Assembly (NCBI RefSeq): GCF_000024265.1
Contig: NC_013204.1
Coordinates: 2,546,501 to 2,610,500, forward strand
Origin: Eggerthella lenta DSM 2243
GTDB taxonomy: Bacteria; Actinomycetota; Coriobacteriia; Coriobacteriales; Eggerthellaceae
Direction of reading: 5' to 3'
DNA: 64,000 nucleotides
The position numbers and the translations under genes were made by a program. Position 1 is the first letter of the stretch; every line of letters starts with the position of its first letter. The notes under the pieces were generated by a model, which was not told the DNA's origin, did not search any database, and was given only the letters and a program-made list of their open reading frames with translations. Positions 19,380 to 29,562 of this stretch are shown piece by piece.

Positions 19380-20348
19380 ATGAGAGCAGTGAAACTACGC
19401 AGCGCCTTCAAGGTGCTTGCGACCGCGGTTTTCGTGGCGGCTGCAACGCTCGGCCTTCTTTGGGCGGTATCGAGCGTCGTCCAGCCGAAAAACAACCAGA
19501 AGGAATTCGGCCAGGTTTCAGAAGCCGCCAACGGGATCTTCGGCGAGCCGGGCCGCTCCCTCGATGCGATATTCATCGGCGACAGCGAGGCGTACAGCTC
19601 GTTCTCCCCGTTGCAGATGTGGGAAGAGCATGGCTTCACCTCGTACGTGAGCGCTACGTCGGGTCAGCGATTGACGTACGGGTACCGATTGCTGGAAAAA
19701 GCGCTTCGTTCCCAAAAGCCCAAGGTCGTCGTATTCGAAACGAACTCCATCTACTCGCCGATCAAGCCGGATGACGCAGTTCTGAGCCTTTTCCAGAACA
19801 AGCTGCCCGTCTTCGAATACCACGATCGATGGAAGAGCCTGGATGCGCAAGACTTCTTAGGGAAGCCTTCGGCCACATGGAGCGACCCGCTGAAGGGGTT
19901 CGTCGTCAACCGCGGGGTGAATCCGGCCGACGCCGTCAATCACATGACGCCGAGCAGCGAGGCGCTGCCGGTAGACGTTGCGAACCGCCAGTACATAACC
20001 GCCATGGTCGAAGCTTGCAGAGCGAACGGCGCTACTCCCGTGTTCGTCAGCACGCCGAGCACGGTCAATTGGAACACGGCCAAACACAACGGCATGAGCG
20101 AGCTGGCCCGGGAACTCGGCGTCGACTATTACGACCTGAACGAGGGGCCCGACAAGGTTCCGATCGACTGGAGCACCGATACGCACGACAAAGGAGACCA
20201 TCTGAACTTCGACGGAGCAACCAAAGTTTCGGCTTATATGGGAAAGCTCTTATCGGAAAAGTACGGACTTCCCGACCATCGTTCGGACAGCGCCTTTGAC
20301 CGATGGAACGCATCGCTTGAAAGATACAAGCAGCAGATTGCCTCCTAG
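19380..20348 (+). CDS. Membrane-anchored SGNH protein (DltD-like role)
   Basis: This 322-aa protein has one N-terminal transmembrane helix (about 10-32) and an extracytoplasmic SGNH domain. The catalytic Ser is in IGDSEAYSSFSP near residue 72, and DHLNFDG near 278 supplies Asp/His. I chose ATG 19380 because AGGAG lies 6 nt upstream, overlapping the MBOAT stop; the frame is open further up but out of context. In alginate and teichoic-acid systems MBOAT proteins pair with SGNH partners that complete transfer, so it is the likely final transferase or editing enzyme. Confidence 0.85.
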   Translation: MRAVKLRSAFKVLATAVFVAAATLGLLWAVSSVVQPKNNQKEFGQVSEAANGIFGEPGRSLDAIFIGDSEAYSSFSPLQMWEEHGFTSYVSATSGQRLTYGYRLLEKALRSQKPKVVVFETNSIYSPIKPDDAVLSLFQNKLPVFEYHDRWKSLDAQDFLGKPSATWSDPLKGFVVNRGVNPADAVNHMTPSSEALPVDVANRQYITAMVEACRANGATPVFVSTPSTVNWNTAKHNGMSELARELGVDYYDLNEGPDKVPIDWSTDTHDKGDHLNFDGATKVSAYMGKLLSEKYGLPDHRSDSAFDRWNASLERYKQQIAS

Positions 20349-20556
20349 GCAAACCATCTTCAAGGAGGCCAGCCCCCTTTGCGCCCCTCGCGAACAGCTC
20401 GACCGCGGATCCGCGCATCTTCCCGTCATGCTCCGGCGACGTAAAGGAGCCTCCCGCCTCTCGAACTTTGCTTCCTTGTCCAAGAAACGGGAGGCGGTTC
20501 ATAGCGATGCCCTCGTATCATATTGCGCGAAGCCCTATCGTGGAGCGCACGTTTTC

Positions 20557-21474
20557 TCAGAAGGGCACGAGCACGTTCAGCGCGGCGGGCTCCACGGCGA
20601 TGTCGAACGAGGTGCCCTCGATGAGCTCGCCGTCCATCTGGGCGGGAGGGGCCTCGTCGAACTCGAGGTGCAGCGTACGGCATCGGCGCAGCTCGATCTG
20701 CTTGAAACGAACGTGCTTGCCGCCTTTGGCACGCAGGAAGATGTAGAGGGCGCGCGCTGCGCCGACGGGCGGATGGGCGACGCACACGTCCAAGAGGCCG
20801 TCGTCGATGCGCGCGTCGGGGCAGATCTTGAACCCACCGCCGTAATAGGGCCCGATCTGCACGGCGAACGTGACGGATTCCGCCTCCACCGTCTCGCCCC
20901 CGTCGAACGACACACGGTAGCGCCGCAAGTCGAGATGATGCAGCAGCTGATCGATGCCGCTCTCCATGTACAGCACGGTTCCCGTGCGGCCCGTGCGCAC
21001 GCGCCGCTCCATCGTGTCGAGCGCGATGGCGGCGTCCAGACCGAACGAGAGCGTCTCCACGAACCAATGGCCGTTCACGCGCCCTACGTCCGCAAGACGC
21101 GCCTCGGCCCCCAACAGCTGGGCGCACGCTTCGTCCACTTTGGTCGAAACGCCGAGCGTGCGCGCGTAGTCGTTGCCCGATCCTACGGGTATCACGCCGA
21201 GCGCCGGCCGCCGCGCAGCCGGGCGCCTCATGAGCCCGCCCGCCACCTCGTGGATGACGCCGTCGCCGCCCAGCGCGATCACCGTCGAGCAGCCTTCGGC
21301 GCGCTCGGCGATCTCGGAGGCGTGCCGCGGCCCCGCCGTGCGAGCGAGCACGACCGCGTCCTCCCCCAGCTGGGCACGCAGCAACCCGACGGCGCGCTGC
21401 GCCGCAGCCGCCCCGTTGCCGTTCTGAGCGGCAGGGTTCGCGATGAGCAGGATGGATCCCTCGGATGACAGCAT
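20557..21474 (-). CDS. Diacylglycerol/lipid kinase family protein
   Basis: This 305-aa protein has the DAGK catalytic signature ALGGDGVIHEV near residue 69 and VIPVGSGNDYAR near 97, with the C-terminal beta domain of the YegS/DgkB family. It phosphorylates diacylglycerol or a related lipid, using ATP, on the inner membrane face. It is convergent with the Dlt-like operon. The 208-bp gap between them holds a GCCTCCCG/CGGGAGGC inverted repeat near 20453-20494 that could act as a shared terminator. Confidence 0.9.
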   Translation of the reverse strand: MLSSEGSILLIANPAAQNGNGAAAAQRAVGLLRAQLGEDAVVLARTAGPRHASEIAERAEGCSTVIALGGDGVIHEVAGGLMRRPAARRPALGVIPVGSGNDYARTLGVSTKVDEACAQLLGAEARLADVGRVNGHWFVETLSFGLDAAIALDTMERRVRTGRTGTVLYMESGIDQLLHHLDLRRYRVSFDGGETVEAESVTFAVQIGPYYGGGFKICPDARIDDGLLDVCVAHPPVGAARALYIFLRAKGGKHVRFKQIELRRCRTLHLEFDEAPPAQMDGELIEGTSFDIAVEPAALNVLVPF

Positions 21475-21650
21475 GGGCGCCCTTTCGTCGTTGAAGCGAC
21501 GAAGCGCGCCGGGCGCTTCGCGACGCGTCTATTATAGGCGAAGGAAACCGGCTGAAAAACCTCCGGCAACGCCTGACGACCGCCCGGAGGCGAACGAGGC
21601 CGCTGCGGCTACGATGCGGTCGAAGCAACCGATCCGAAAGGAGCACTTCG

Positions 21651-22529
21651 ATGTCGGAACTCGTAGCATTGGAAACCCAAGCCCCGAAAGCGGGCTATGC
21701 CATGGATGACACGCGCGCGAACGTCGATCCCAAGCCGCAGTTGGAAAGCGACCTCTACCGGGCAGCAGGCAAGCTGGACGGCAAGGCGGCCCTCGTCACC
21801 GGCGGCGACAGCGGCATCGGCGCGGCCGTGGCCATCGCGTTCGCCAAAGAGGGCGCCGACGTGGCGATCGCCTACTACTCGTCCGACGACGACGCGCAGG
21901 CGGTGGCCGAGCGCATCCGCGAACTGGGACGGCGCGCGCTCGTGTTCAAGGGCGACGTAGGCGACGAGGCGTTCTGCCGCGATATGGTCGAGGGGATCGC
22001 GGCCGAATGGGGTCGCCTCGACGTGCTCGTGAACAACGCCGGAGAGCAGACACCGGCCGAGAGCATCCTCGACTTGACCCAAGAGCAGCTGGTCCGCACG
22101 TTCCAGACCAACATCTTCAGCATGTTCTACCTGGTGAAAGCCGCACTCCCCCACCTGCCCGAGGGAGGCGCCATCGTGAACACCACGTCGGTGACCGCCT
22201 ATCAGGGCTCGCCGAACCTGCTGGACTACTCGGCCACGAAGGGGGCCATCACCGCGTTCACCCGCTCGCTCTCCGAGAACGAAGACCTCGTGAGCCGCCG
22301 CATCCGCGTGAACGGCGTGGCGCCCGGGCCTATCTGGACGCCGCTGAACCCCGCCTCGTACGGGCTCGACAGCGACAAGGTGAAGCACTTCGGCGAGTCG
22401 ACGCCCATGGGGCGCCCCGGCCAGCCCTACGAGCTGGCGCCCGCCTACGTCTTTCTGGCCAGCGACGATTCCAGCTACGTCTCCGGCCAGGTGATCCACG
22501 TGAACGGCGGCACCGTGGTGAACGGGTAG
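21651..22529 (+). CDS. Short-chain dehydrogenase/reductase
   Basis: This 292-aa SDR has the cofactor motif TGGDSGIG near residue 50, NNAG, and the catalytic Ser-Tyr-Lys set (SVTAYQGSPNLLDYSATKG). The N-terminal extension of about 40 residues and the C-terminal ASDDSSYVSGQVIHVNGG place it with the YhdF/YghA/GSP39 group of uncharacterised SDRs. The substrate is unknown. SD AAAGGAG lies 8 nt before the ATG. It appears monocistronic. Confidence 0.88.
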   Translation: MSELVALETQAPKAGYAMDDTRANVDPKPQLESDLYRAAGKLDGKAALVTGGDSGIGAAVAIAFAKEGADVAIAYYSSDDDAQAVAERIRELGRRALVFKGDVGDEAFCRDMVEGIAAEWGRLDVLVNNAGEQTPAESILDLTQEQLVRTFQTNIFSMFYLVKAALPHLPEGGAIVNTTSVTAYQGSPNLLDYSATKGAITAFTRSLSENEDLVSRRIRVNGVAPGPIWTPLNPASYGLDSDKVKHFGESTPMGRPGQPYELAPAYVFLASDDSSYVSGQVIHVNGGTVVNG

Positions 22530-22694
22530 ACCTTTTTCAGCGCGGCGGGGCGCGTGGTTCGCGCGGTTCGCCGCGCCTCGAAGGCTTCGCGAAATTCTTA
22601 CCAGATCCTTTCCCTCGCACGACGTGCTTCTTGCGCGGGTCTTACGTGGCTCGCCTACGATTGAGCGCGTCATACCGTCGATCGAAAGGAAACC

Positions 22695-25466
22695 ATGGAT
22701 CCCCAACAGCTCGCGTCAGCCTACGACCGCGGCACATTCGGCGTGTCGCGACGCGCGTTCCTCAAGTTGGCCGCCGTCGCCGGCGTGTCAGCCGCCGCAG
22801 GGATGCTCGTCTTTCCGGAGCAGCAGGCCGCAGCCGCGTTCACGCAGCCCGCAGCCCCGAACTGGCCGCCTTTGTCCGGCGACAAGATCCGCTTCACCGT
22901 GCACAGCGACACCCATGTCGGCGCAAGCCCGAACAACAACTACCGCGACAAGATCCCTGAAGCGTTCTCGGCCATCTACGCCATGGCACCCGACGTGGAC
23001 GCGCATTTCTTCGTGGGCGACTCGGCCGACACTGGCCACCCGGACCAGTACGTCGAGCTCGCGCAACTGCTGAACGCTAACGCGCGCAAGCCGGTCGGCA
23101 TCGTCATGGGCAACCACGAGTACTACAACTGGAGCGGCAGCAAGCAGAACGCCCAGGACGCGTTCAAGACGTTCCTCGCCTCGGAGCTGAACGTGCCCGG
23201 TTCGTTCCAAATGCCAGGCGGTGCGAACGAAGGCCAGGTGGATGCCGACTTCGCCGTAGGAGGCTACCACGTGCTGGCGGTCGCGCCCGAACCGGGCGGC
23301 TACGACAACAGCTGGTACGGAGCGAAGCGCGATTGGATCCTCGAACGCTGCGCGGCCGCGGCGGCGGAGGATCCGGCCAAGCCCATATTCCTGCTCACGC
23401 ATCACCCTTTCCCGAACACCGTATGGTACTCGGGTTCGAACAGCTGGAACGGCCAGTTCGACGAGAATGCCAACACGGCGCAGTCCGGCGCGTTCTACCA
23501 GGAGCTGTGCGAGAAGTATCCGCAGATCATCCACTTCTCCGGCCACACCCACATCCCTATGGCGGACCCGCGCTCCATTTATCAGGACGACGGGTTCACG
23601 CTCATCCAAACCGCCACGTTCGCCAATAACTTCTGGATGGAAAACGACGGGCACGACGAAACCGGCAGCGCAGGCGGCCACCCGAACGCCGGCTGGGACG
23701 CGAATCAATGCGAACTCGTGGAAATCGACCCGGCGACCAACTCCGTGTCCGTATACCGACTCGACTTCCGCAGCGGATGCGCCCTCGGCGCACCGTGGGT
23801 CATCGAGCCGTCGAAGGGAACGACCGCCTTTCGCTACACGCACGCAGGCATGGCCGCGCGCAGCAAGCCGCCCCTCGTGCTGGACGGCGCCGAAGTAGCG
23901 GTGATCGAGGAGTCCGTCACGGCGAACGGTGCCTCGTTCAGCGTAAAGGCCGCCCGGGTGGCGCCCGACGCAAGCGGGCTCGAAGACGACATCGTCATTT
24001 CGTATCGCGCGGTAGTCGCCTTGGCCGAAGCGCCTGACGCGGCGGTGTACGATGCGCGCTTCATGTCCGACTACTACAAGGCCGAGGCGAACCGCGCCGA
24101 GGTGTTCGAGCGTCCGCTGTTCGGCGCGGGGCTTGCCGAGGACACGTCGTACGTGCTGCGCGTGTTCGCCGCGAACCCGTTCGGGAAGGAGACGCTCGTC
24201 GGGGAGGCGGCGTTCCGCACGGCGGCCCGGGTCACGCCGGCTCTGGGCAACCCGCTGCTGTCCGTGGACTTCTCCACAGGAAGCCACGCAGATGCCGCGT
24301 TGGCGCCGCACAACGCCGTGCCCACCGGCACGCTGACCTACGAGAGCGATTCGTTCGGCGTGCCCGTAGCCGTGTTCGACGGCTCATCTGCCGTAGGATA
24401 CGATTTCACCGCCGACGATTACGCGGCCATCGCGCAAGCCGAAACGATCGAAGTGCTGTTCCAATTCACGGCGAACCCGACGAGCGGCTACTTCGACTTG
24501 TTCTCCAGCGCGCAAGGCGCCGGCCAGGACCTCAGCTACTATGCGCCCCAGCTGCAGCACTACGTCAACACGGGATCGGGCTACCGCTGCACCGAAGCCA
24601 CTGTGCCGCTGAACGCCTGGACGCACGTGCTAGCCACCTACGATGGCGTCATCATGAGCTACTACCTGAACGGGGAGCTCGTATCGACGCTGGACAATCC
24701 GGGATCGATCCCTGCGCCCACCGCTTCGGCGACCCGTTGGTTCGTAGGAGCCGACGTCAATTCGAACGGCGAGATGGAGAAGCCCATGACGGGCAAGGTA
24801 GCGTTCGCGAAGCTGACGCCCGGCGTGGCGACGGCAGCGCAGGCAGCCGAACTCTACGTGGCGGCTGCGCCCGTTGCGGCGGCGGTCGCACCCCCGAGCG
24901 CCGACGCCATCGGGACGGCGACCGCAGGCGAGGTCTACGCCATCCCCCCGCTGCCGTTCGCCGACGCGAACGGACGGGAGCTGCAGGGCATCCCGTCGGT
25001 CGTCGGTCCCAACGGGGCGGCGGTGGACGTCGTCAGGACGGAGGCCGAGGGGGTCGCCGCCTACCGCTTCACGCCCGCCGTCGAAGGCGCGCACACGGTG
25101 ACGTACGCCGCCGGCTACGCGCAGCGGCCCACGTTCGAGCTGGCCGTGGCCGCCGCCGTCGCGAAGCCCGATCCCGACCCGGAACCCGATCCCTCGCCCG
25201 ACCCGGAGCCGACGCCCGACCCGGAGCCGGAACCCGATCCCGAACCCGAGCCGACGCCCGATCCTGCGCCGGAGCCCTCCCCCGCTCCCGACGCCTTCGC
25301 GCCCGAAGTCGTCACGTCTACGCCAACGCCGCAAGCGAAGAAGCTGGCCCGGACGGGCGACCCCGTCGCCATCGGTGGCATCGTCGTCGGCGTCGCCGCC
25401 ACCGCCGGAGCCGCCATCTGCGTGGCCCGCAGCCTCATGAAAGGAGAGTTGAGCGAGGAGGAGTAG
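22695..25466 (+). CDS. Secreted, sortase-anchored calcineurin-type metallophosphoesterase
   Basis: This 923-aa protein has a Tat signal (SRRAFLKLAAVAGVSAAAG at about 18-36) and a metallophosphoesterase domain (about 60-350). Its metal-binding blocks are all intact: SDTHVGA, GDSADTG, GNHEYY, THHPF and SGHTHIP. A LamG/concanavalin-like domain lies near 540-700 and a bacterial immunoglobulin-like segment to about 815. A Pro-Asp-Glu repeat linker (about 828-870) leads to LARTGD, a hydrophobic helix and an acidic tail. LARTG fits a non-canonical LPxTG sortase motif, so it is probably wall-anchored. Substrate unknown. Confidence 0.88.
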   Translation: MDPQQLASAYDRGTFGVSRRAFLKLAAVAGVSAAAGMLVFPEQQAAAAFTQPAAPNWPPLSGDKIRFTVHSDTHVGASPNNNYRDKIPEAFSAIYAMAPDVDAHFFVGDSADTGHPDQYVELAQLLNANARKPVGIVMGNHEYYNWSGSKQNAQDAFKTFLASELNVPGSFQMPGGANEGQVDADFAVGGYHVLAVAPEPGGYDNSWYGAKRDWILERCAAAAAEDPAKPIFLLTHHPFPNTVWYSGSNSWNGQFDENANTAQSGAFYQELCEKYPQIIHFSGHTHIPMADPRSIYQDDGFTLIQTATFANNFWMENDGHDETGSAGGHPNAGWDANQCELVEIDPATNSVSVYRLDFRSGCALGAPWVIEPSKGTTAFRYTHAGMAARSKPPLVLDGAEVAVIEESVTANGASFSVKAARVAPDASGLEDDIVISYRAVVALAEAPDAAVYDARFMSDYYKAEANRAEVFERPLFGAGLAEDTSYVLRVFAANPFGKETLVGEAAFRTAARVTPALGNPLLSVDFSTGSHADAALAPHNAVPTGTLTYESDSFGVPVAVFDGSSAVGYDFTADDYAAIAQAETIEVLFQFTANPTSGYFDLFSSAQGAGQDLSYYAPQLQHYVNTGSGYRCTEATVPLNAWTHVLATYDGVIMSYYLNGELVSTLDNPGSIPAPTASATRWFVGADVNSNGEMEKPMTGKVAFAKLTPGVATAAQAAELYVAAAPVAAAVAPPSADAIGTATAGEVYAIPPLPFADANGRELQGIPSVVGPNGAAVDVVRTEAEGVAAYRFTPAVEGAHTVTYAAGYAQRPTFELAVAAAVAKPDPDPEPDPSPDPEPTPDPEPEPDPEPEPTPDPAPEPSPAPDAFAPEVVTSTPTPQAKKLARTGDPVAIGGIVVGVAATAGAAICVARSLMKGELSEEE

Positions 25467-25489
25467 GCGGCACCGCCGCCGCCCGCCAT

Positions 25490-25532
25490 GGCGCGGCGAG
25501 AGCGCACGGGCTCGTGCGTCTCTCGCCGCGCC
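25490..25532 (+). terminator. Long GC-rich hairpin after the phosphoesterase gene
   Basis: Arms at 25490-25508 and 25513-25532 pair over about 19 bp with one bulge around a GGCT loop, 23 bp after the stop. There is no clear T-run on either strand. It lies between convergent genes, so a bidirectional terminator is likely but not certain. Confidence 0.55.
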
Positions 25533-25624
25533 AGTCGTGCGTGGATCGCGCGCCGGTCGCTTCGCGCATCGGCGAGGAAGCCTCTCGCGAACTGCACGCC
25601 GGGCCCCACGTCATGGGAGGGTTG

Positions 25625-27118
25625 CTACCCGCGCTCGAATTCCAAGTCATGCTCGGCCACTTCCTCCAGCCTCGCTTCCACTGCCGGGCCGAGGGAGCCG
25701 TGCGCCGCGTCCCACTCCTCGGGGTCGCCGTCGAGGGCCATGCCGCGGTACTCCTCCGTGCGCTTGCACGCCGACACCACGCGCACGATCTCGCCGATCA
25801 CCGCGAACGCCAGCACGCCGACCAGCATGGGAATCTTCGACAGCTCCTCCTCCGAGCCGTTAAGAGACACGATGGTGGCGATCATCGACAGGATGAGCAG
25901 CACGACGGGCACCCAGCACGCCACCGTCGCGGCGGCCTTGCCGCCGGGCATGCGGAAGATGCGCATGCGATCGGGATCCACCGAGCGCAGCTTGAGGAAC
26001 GCCGGGAACATCGGCATGTAGCAGATCAGCAGGAACACGATGTTCATCGAGAAGAATATCCAGAAGAACCCGTCCAGCCCGACGGCCGACATAATGGGCG
26101 ACACGAGCACGAGCGCGCTTGCGATGACGCCGTTTACGAGCGCCGCACCGGTGGGCACGCCCTTCTTGTTGAGCCGCGCGAACACGCCGGGCATGTTCTT
26201 CTTGTCGGCCGCGTGGGCCGCCACGTAGTTCACGCCGAACGACCAACTGATCATATTGCCGAACAGCGTGATCAGGAAGACGACGCCGATGGCGATGAAC
26301 AGCAGGCTGCCGTTGCCGGCCATGATGGCCACGGCGTCCATGATGCCCGAGTCGAGCGACACCTCGTTGGACGGGATGGCCGCGCCGATACCGAACGAGC
26401 TGAACAGGTAGATGGCCGCGATGGCGATGCCGCCGGCGATGATGGCCGTGGGAATCTGCTTCTTCGGGTTCTCCATGTCGTTGGCGAACACGGCGATGGC
26501 CTCGAAGCCCATGAAGTTGAACAGAATGATGGACAAATACGTCAGGCTGCTCGCGTCCATCGACGGCAGGAACGTGGCCGGCGACATGTCGCTGGCGAAG
26601 CCGTTCGTCACGGCGTAGTAGATGCCGAGGCCGCCCACCGACACCGCGATGAGAACCTTCAGCACGGCGGACAGGTTGAGGATCCAGCCGGAATCGGACA
26701 CCTTCGAGAAGCTCATGAACACGACGATCCACACGAAGGCCAGCTCGATGGCGAGCGTCGGGATTAGATCGAGCTCGAAACCGGTCATCAGCGCGATGGT
26801 CTCGGGGAACAGGAAGGCCAGCGACGCCATCCACAGCGGGAAGTTGATCCAGTAGTACCAGCTCACGCGGCTGCCCCACTTGTCGCCGAACGCGCGGCGT
26901 ACCCAGTCGGCGATGCCGCCTTCGTCGTCGGCGTACGTGGTTCCCAGCTCGCACACGATGAGGCCGTACGGCATGAGGAACGCGATGATGAGGAAGATCC
27001 ACCAGGAGAACTGGGAGTTGCCGATGGCGGCGGCAGGCGCGGCCGCTTCGGCGACGAACACGACGCAGATCACCGTGAGGATCGCGTCGATCATGCGGAA
27101 TTTCTTTTTCTTGGCCAT
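25625..27118 (-). CDS. APC-family transporter, probable agmatine/putrescine antiporter
   Basis: This 497-aa transporter has twelve predicted membrane segments and a cytoplasmic C-terminal tail rich in Glu. It resembles the amino acid-polyamine antiporters (GadC/AguD group), with the GNSQFSWW start of helix 1 and GGIADWVRRAFG after helix 2. It is the third gene of the agmatine operon, which suggests exchange of external agmatine for internal putrescine. The substrate is inferred from context only. Confidence 0.75.
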   Translation of the reverse strand: MAKKKKFRMIDAILTVICVVFVAEAAAPAAAIGNSQFSWWIFLIIAFLMPYGLIVCELGTTYADDEGGIADWVRRAFGDKWGSRVSWYYWINFPLWMASLAFLFPETIALMTGFELDLIPTLAIELAFVWIVVFMSFSKVSDSGWILNLSAVLKVLIAVSVGGLGIYYAVTNGFASDMSPATFLPSMDASSLTYLSIILFNFMGFEAIAVFANDMENPKKQIPTAIIAGGIAIAAIYLFSSFGIGAAIPSNEVSLDSGIMDAVAIMAGNGSLLFIAIGVVFLITLFGNMISWSFGVNYVAAHAADKKNMPGVFARLNKKGVPTGAALVNGVIASALVLVSPIMSAVGLDGFFWIFFSMNIVFLLICYMPMFPAFLKLRSVDPDRMRIFRMPGGKAAATVACWVPVVLLILSMIATIVSLNGSEEELSKIPMLVGVLAFAVIGEIVRVVSACKRTEEYRGMALDGDPEEWDAAHGSLGPAVEARLEEVAEHDLEFERG

Positions 27119-27161
27119 CAGATTATCCCCTTTTCAGAGTGGGTTCCATATTGGCGTTGCA

Positions 27162-27198
27162 GATGCCCCCCCAGGGGAGCCGCACCCTGGGGGGCATC
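27162..27198 (-). promoter_or_regulatory. Hairpin between ptcA and the antiporter gene
   Basis: GATGCCCCCC..AGGG pairs with CCCTGGGGGGCATC over about 14 bp with one extra C. It sits just after the ptcA stop. No T-run follows on the minus strand, so it may stabilise the 3' end of the upstream message or partly terminate, setting lower antiporter expression. Confidence 0.5.
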
Positions 27199-27204
27199 CG
27201 GAAC

Positions 27205-28248
27205 CTACTTCCCGATCTTCCCCAGCACCGCGTTCATGCGGGCCTCGGCGGCGTCGGCGACGGCGGCGTCCTCCTTCGTCTTCGGGCAGAGGTAGGCCAG
27301 GATGGCGCGGATGGAGTGCTTGCGGTTCTCGGCCTCGACCCAGCAGAGGCTCCGCTCGGGATGGTCCATGACCTCGTCGGTCACTTCCTCGCCGCGGGTG
27401 GCCGGCAGGCAGTGCATGAACTTGGAGTTCGGGCCGGCGAAGTCCATCATCTCCATGGTCACCTGGTACTTGGGATAGAAGACGTCCATGTAGCTCTCGC
27501 CGCCCTCTTCCTCGTCGTACAGGCCGTACCACACGTCGGTGTAGACGAAGTCGGCGCCCTTGATGCACTCGATGTCGTCGGACACGGTGACGGTGCCGCC
27601 GGACACCTTGCAGTTCTCCTCGGCGATGGCCATGATGTCCACGTCGGAGTCGACCACGAGGCCGCCGTCGGTCACCTGCTTGCCCTTGGGGCCGAAGTGC
27701 ACGAAGTCCATGCCCATCTTCGAGGCGATGAACATGAGGGAGACGCACACCTGCGTGGCGTCGCCGATGAAGGCGAGCTTGCAGTCCTCGATCTTCTTGC
27801 CCTCGGGCAGGTTCTCGATCATGGTCAAGAGGTCGCCCAGCTCCTGCGTGGGGTGGTTGAAGTCGGACATGCCGTTGATGACCGGCGCGGCGGAGTGCTT
27901 CGCCAGGTTCACCACGTCGGGGTGGCGGTTCACGCGGGCCATGAGGATGTCGACGAGCGAGCCCATGACGCGGGCGGTGTCCTCGAGGGACTCGTGGCCG
28001 CCCAGCTGGATGGTGCCCGGGCCGAAGAACTGCGCATGGCCGCCCAGGTCGGTCATGGCCGTCTCGAAGGAGATGCGGGTGCGGGTGGACACCTGCTGGA
28101 AGATCGTGCCGAGCGTCTGGTTCTTGAGGATCAGCGGGTAGCGGCCGCCCTCCTTGATCATAGCCTTCATGGACTGCGCCAGCTCGATCATGTCGAGCAG
28201 CTCTTCCTTGGTGAAGTCGTTGGTGTCGATGTAGTCCTTCACTGCCAT
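27205..28248 (-). CDS. ptcA: Putrescine carbamoyltransferase
   Basis: This 347-aa member of the aspartate/ornithine carbamoyltransferase family has the carbamoyl-phosphate loop STRTR (in [11 protein letters not shown]) and [11 protein letters not shown]. The latter, with the extended C-terminal helix region, fits putrescine rather than ornithine carbamoyltransferase. It converts N-carbamoylputrescine and phosphate to putrescine and carbamoyl phosphate. Start ATG 28248 follows GAAGGAGG. It lies 74 bp after aguA. Confidence 0.9.
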   Translation of the reverse strand: MAVKDYIDTNDFTKEELLDMIELAQSMKAMIKEGGRYPLILKNQTLGTIFQQVSTRTRISFETAMTDLGGHAQFFGPGTIQLGGHESLEDTARVMGSLVDILMARVNRHPDVVNLAKHSAAPVINGMSDFNHPTQELGDLLTMIENLPEGKKIEDCKLAFIGDATQVCVSLMFIASKMGMDFVHFGPKGKQVTDGGLVVDSDVDIMAIAEENCKVSGGTVTVSDDIECIKGADFVYTDVWYGLYDEEEGGESYMDVFYPKYQVTMEMMDFAGPNSKFMHCLPATRGEEVTDEVMDHPERSLCWVEAENRKHSIRAILAYLCPKTKEDAAVADAAEARMNAVLGKIGK

Positions 28249-28322
28249 GGTTCCTCCTTCATGAGAGCGTGCGGGTCGCTCGGGGCGGCCCGCACATGGA
28301 TGCAAACGGTTCGCGGATCTGC

Positions 28323-29444
28323 CTAGCCCAGCTTCGCGGCGATGGCGGCCGGGTCGGGCTGCTGCAGGGCCATGCAGTGGATGTTGCCGCCGCACAGCGA
28401 CCACTCGCGGGTGTAGATCTTGATGATCTCGCGGTCGGGCATGAGCTCGGCGAACATATCGCACGCCACCTGGTCCATCGGATCGCCGTACTGGGGAACC
28501 AGCAGGCCGCCGTTCACGAAGTAGCTGTTGATGTACGTGATGGCCAACGGCAGGTCGGCCTCGCGGGACGCGGCGTCCTTGCAGAGATCCACGCCGGCGC
28601 TCTCCTCCTCGGAGATACGGATGATGCCGGGGATCGGGATCTTGTGGATCTCGAACGTGCGGCCCTTCGCGTCGGTCGCCTCGGACAGCACGTCGTAGGC
28701 GGCCTTGAGGTTCGGGTACTGCGGGTTGTCCTCGTCGTCGGTCCACGAAAGCGCCAGCACGCCGGGACGGACGAAGAAGCACACGTCGTCGATGTGGCCG
28801 TCAGTCTCGTCGAAGGCCATGCCGTCCTTCAGCCAGATGACCTTCTCCAAGCCCATGTACTCCTTGAAGTACCACTCCGCCTCTTCCTTGGTGAGGTGCG
28901 GGTTGCGGTTGTGGTTCAGCACGCTGTTCTCCGTCACGATAAGCGTCCCCTCGCCGTCGATCTGCATGGCGCCGCCCTCGAACACCATCTTCGTGGCGTC
29001 GTACGCGTCGTAGTTCTCGAGGTCCAAGAGCTTCGTGGCGAATTCCTGGTCGCGCTTCCACGGGAAGTACAGGCCGCCCTCGAGCCCGCCGTACGCGTTC
29101 CATCCCCAGGTCACGCCGCGCATGTCGCCCTTGTCGTTCACCACGTAGAACGGGCCTTTGTCCTGCGCCCACGCGTCGTCGATGGTCATCTCAACCACGC
29201 GCACGCCCTCGGGCAGGCGGGTGCGGGCGTTCTCGTACTGGTCGGCCGAGCAGAACACCGTCAGCGGCTCGTGCTTGATGATCTCCTTCGCCACCTCCAC
29301 GAGGACGGCCTGGGCGGGCTTGCCGCCGTTGCGCCACGTGTCCTGACGCTCGGGCCAGATGAGGAAGTCCTGCTTGCGCGGCTCGAACTCTCCGGGCATG
29401 CGGTATCCGTCTTGCTTCGGCGTGCTGTCGGTGATGATCTTCAT
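28323..29444 (-). CDS. aguA: Agmatine deiminase
   Basis: This 373-aa enzyme hydrolyses agmatine to N-carbamoylputrescine and ammonia. It shows the guanidino-modifying fold: [12 protein letters not shown] near residue 30, [11 protein letters not shown] near 90, DETDGHIDD with the catalytic His near 215, and CGGNIHC with nucleophile Cys357, the same position as in the Enterococcus enzyme. It is the first gene of the operon, divergent from a LuxR-type regulator. With ptcA it gives carbamoyl phosphate for ATP synthesis, but a carbamate kinase gene is not in the window. Confidence 0.95.
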   Translation of the reverse strand: MKIITDSTPKQDGYRMPGEFEPRKQDFLIWPERQDTWRNGGKPAQAVLVEVAKEIIKHEPLTVFCSADQYENARTRLPEGVRVVEMTIDDAWAQDKGPFYVVNDKGDMRGVTWGWNAYGGLEGGLYFPWKRDQEFATKLLDLENYDAYDATKMVFEGGAMQIDGEGTLIVTENSVLNHNRNPHLTKEEAEWYFKEYMGLEKVIWLKDGMAFDETDGHIDDVCFFVRPGVLALSWTDDEDNPQYPNLKAAYDVLSEATDAKGRTFEIHKIPIPGIIRISEEESAGVDLCKDAASREADLPLAITYINSYFVNGGLLVPQYGDPMDQVACDMFAELMPDREIIKIYTREWSLCGGNIHCMALQQPDPAAIAAKLG

Positions 29445-29562
29445 GATGCGCTCCTTCGCTGATCGTCGTGGCGTTCCCGCCTGATGACCCCATCCTACCG
29501 ACGCGCCGCGCGCGCCGTCAGTACCTGCGAGGAGGGCGTTTCAACAGTACCCCTCCCCGCGA

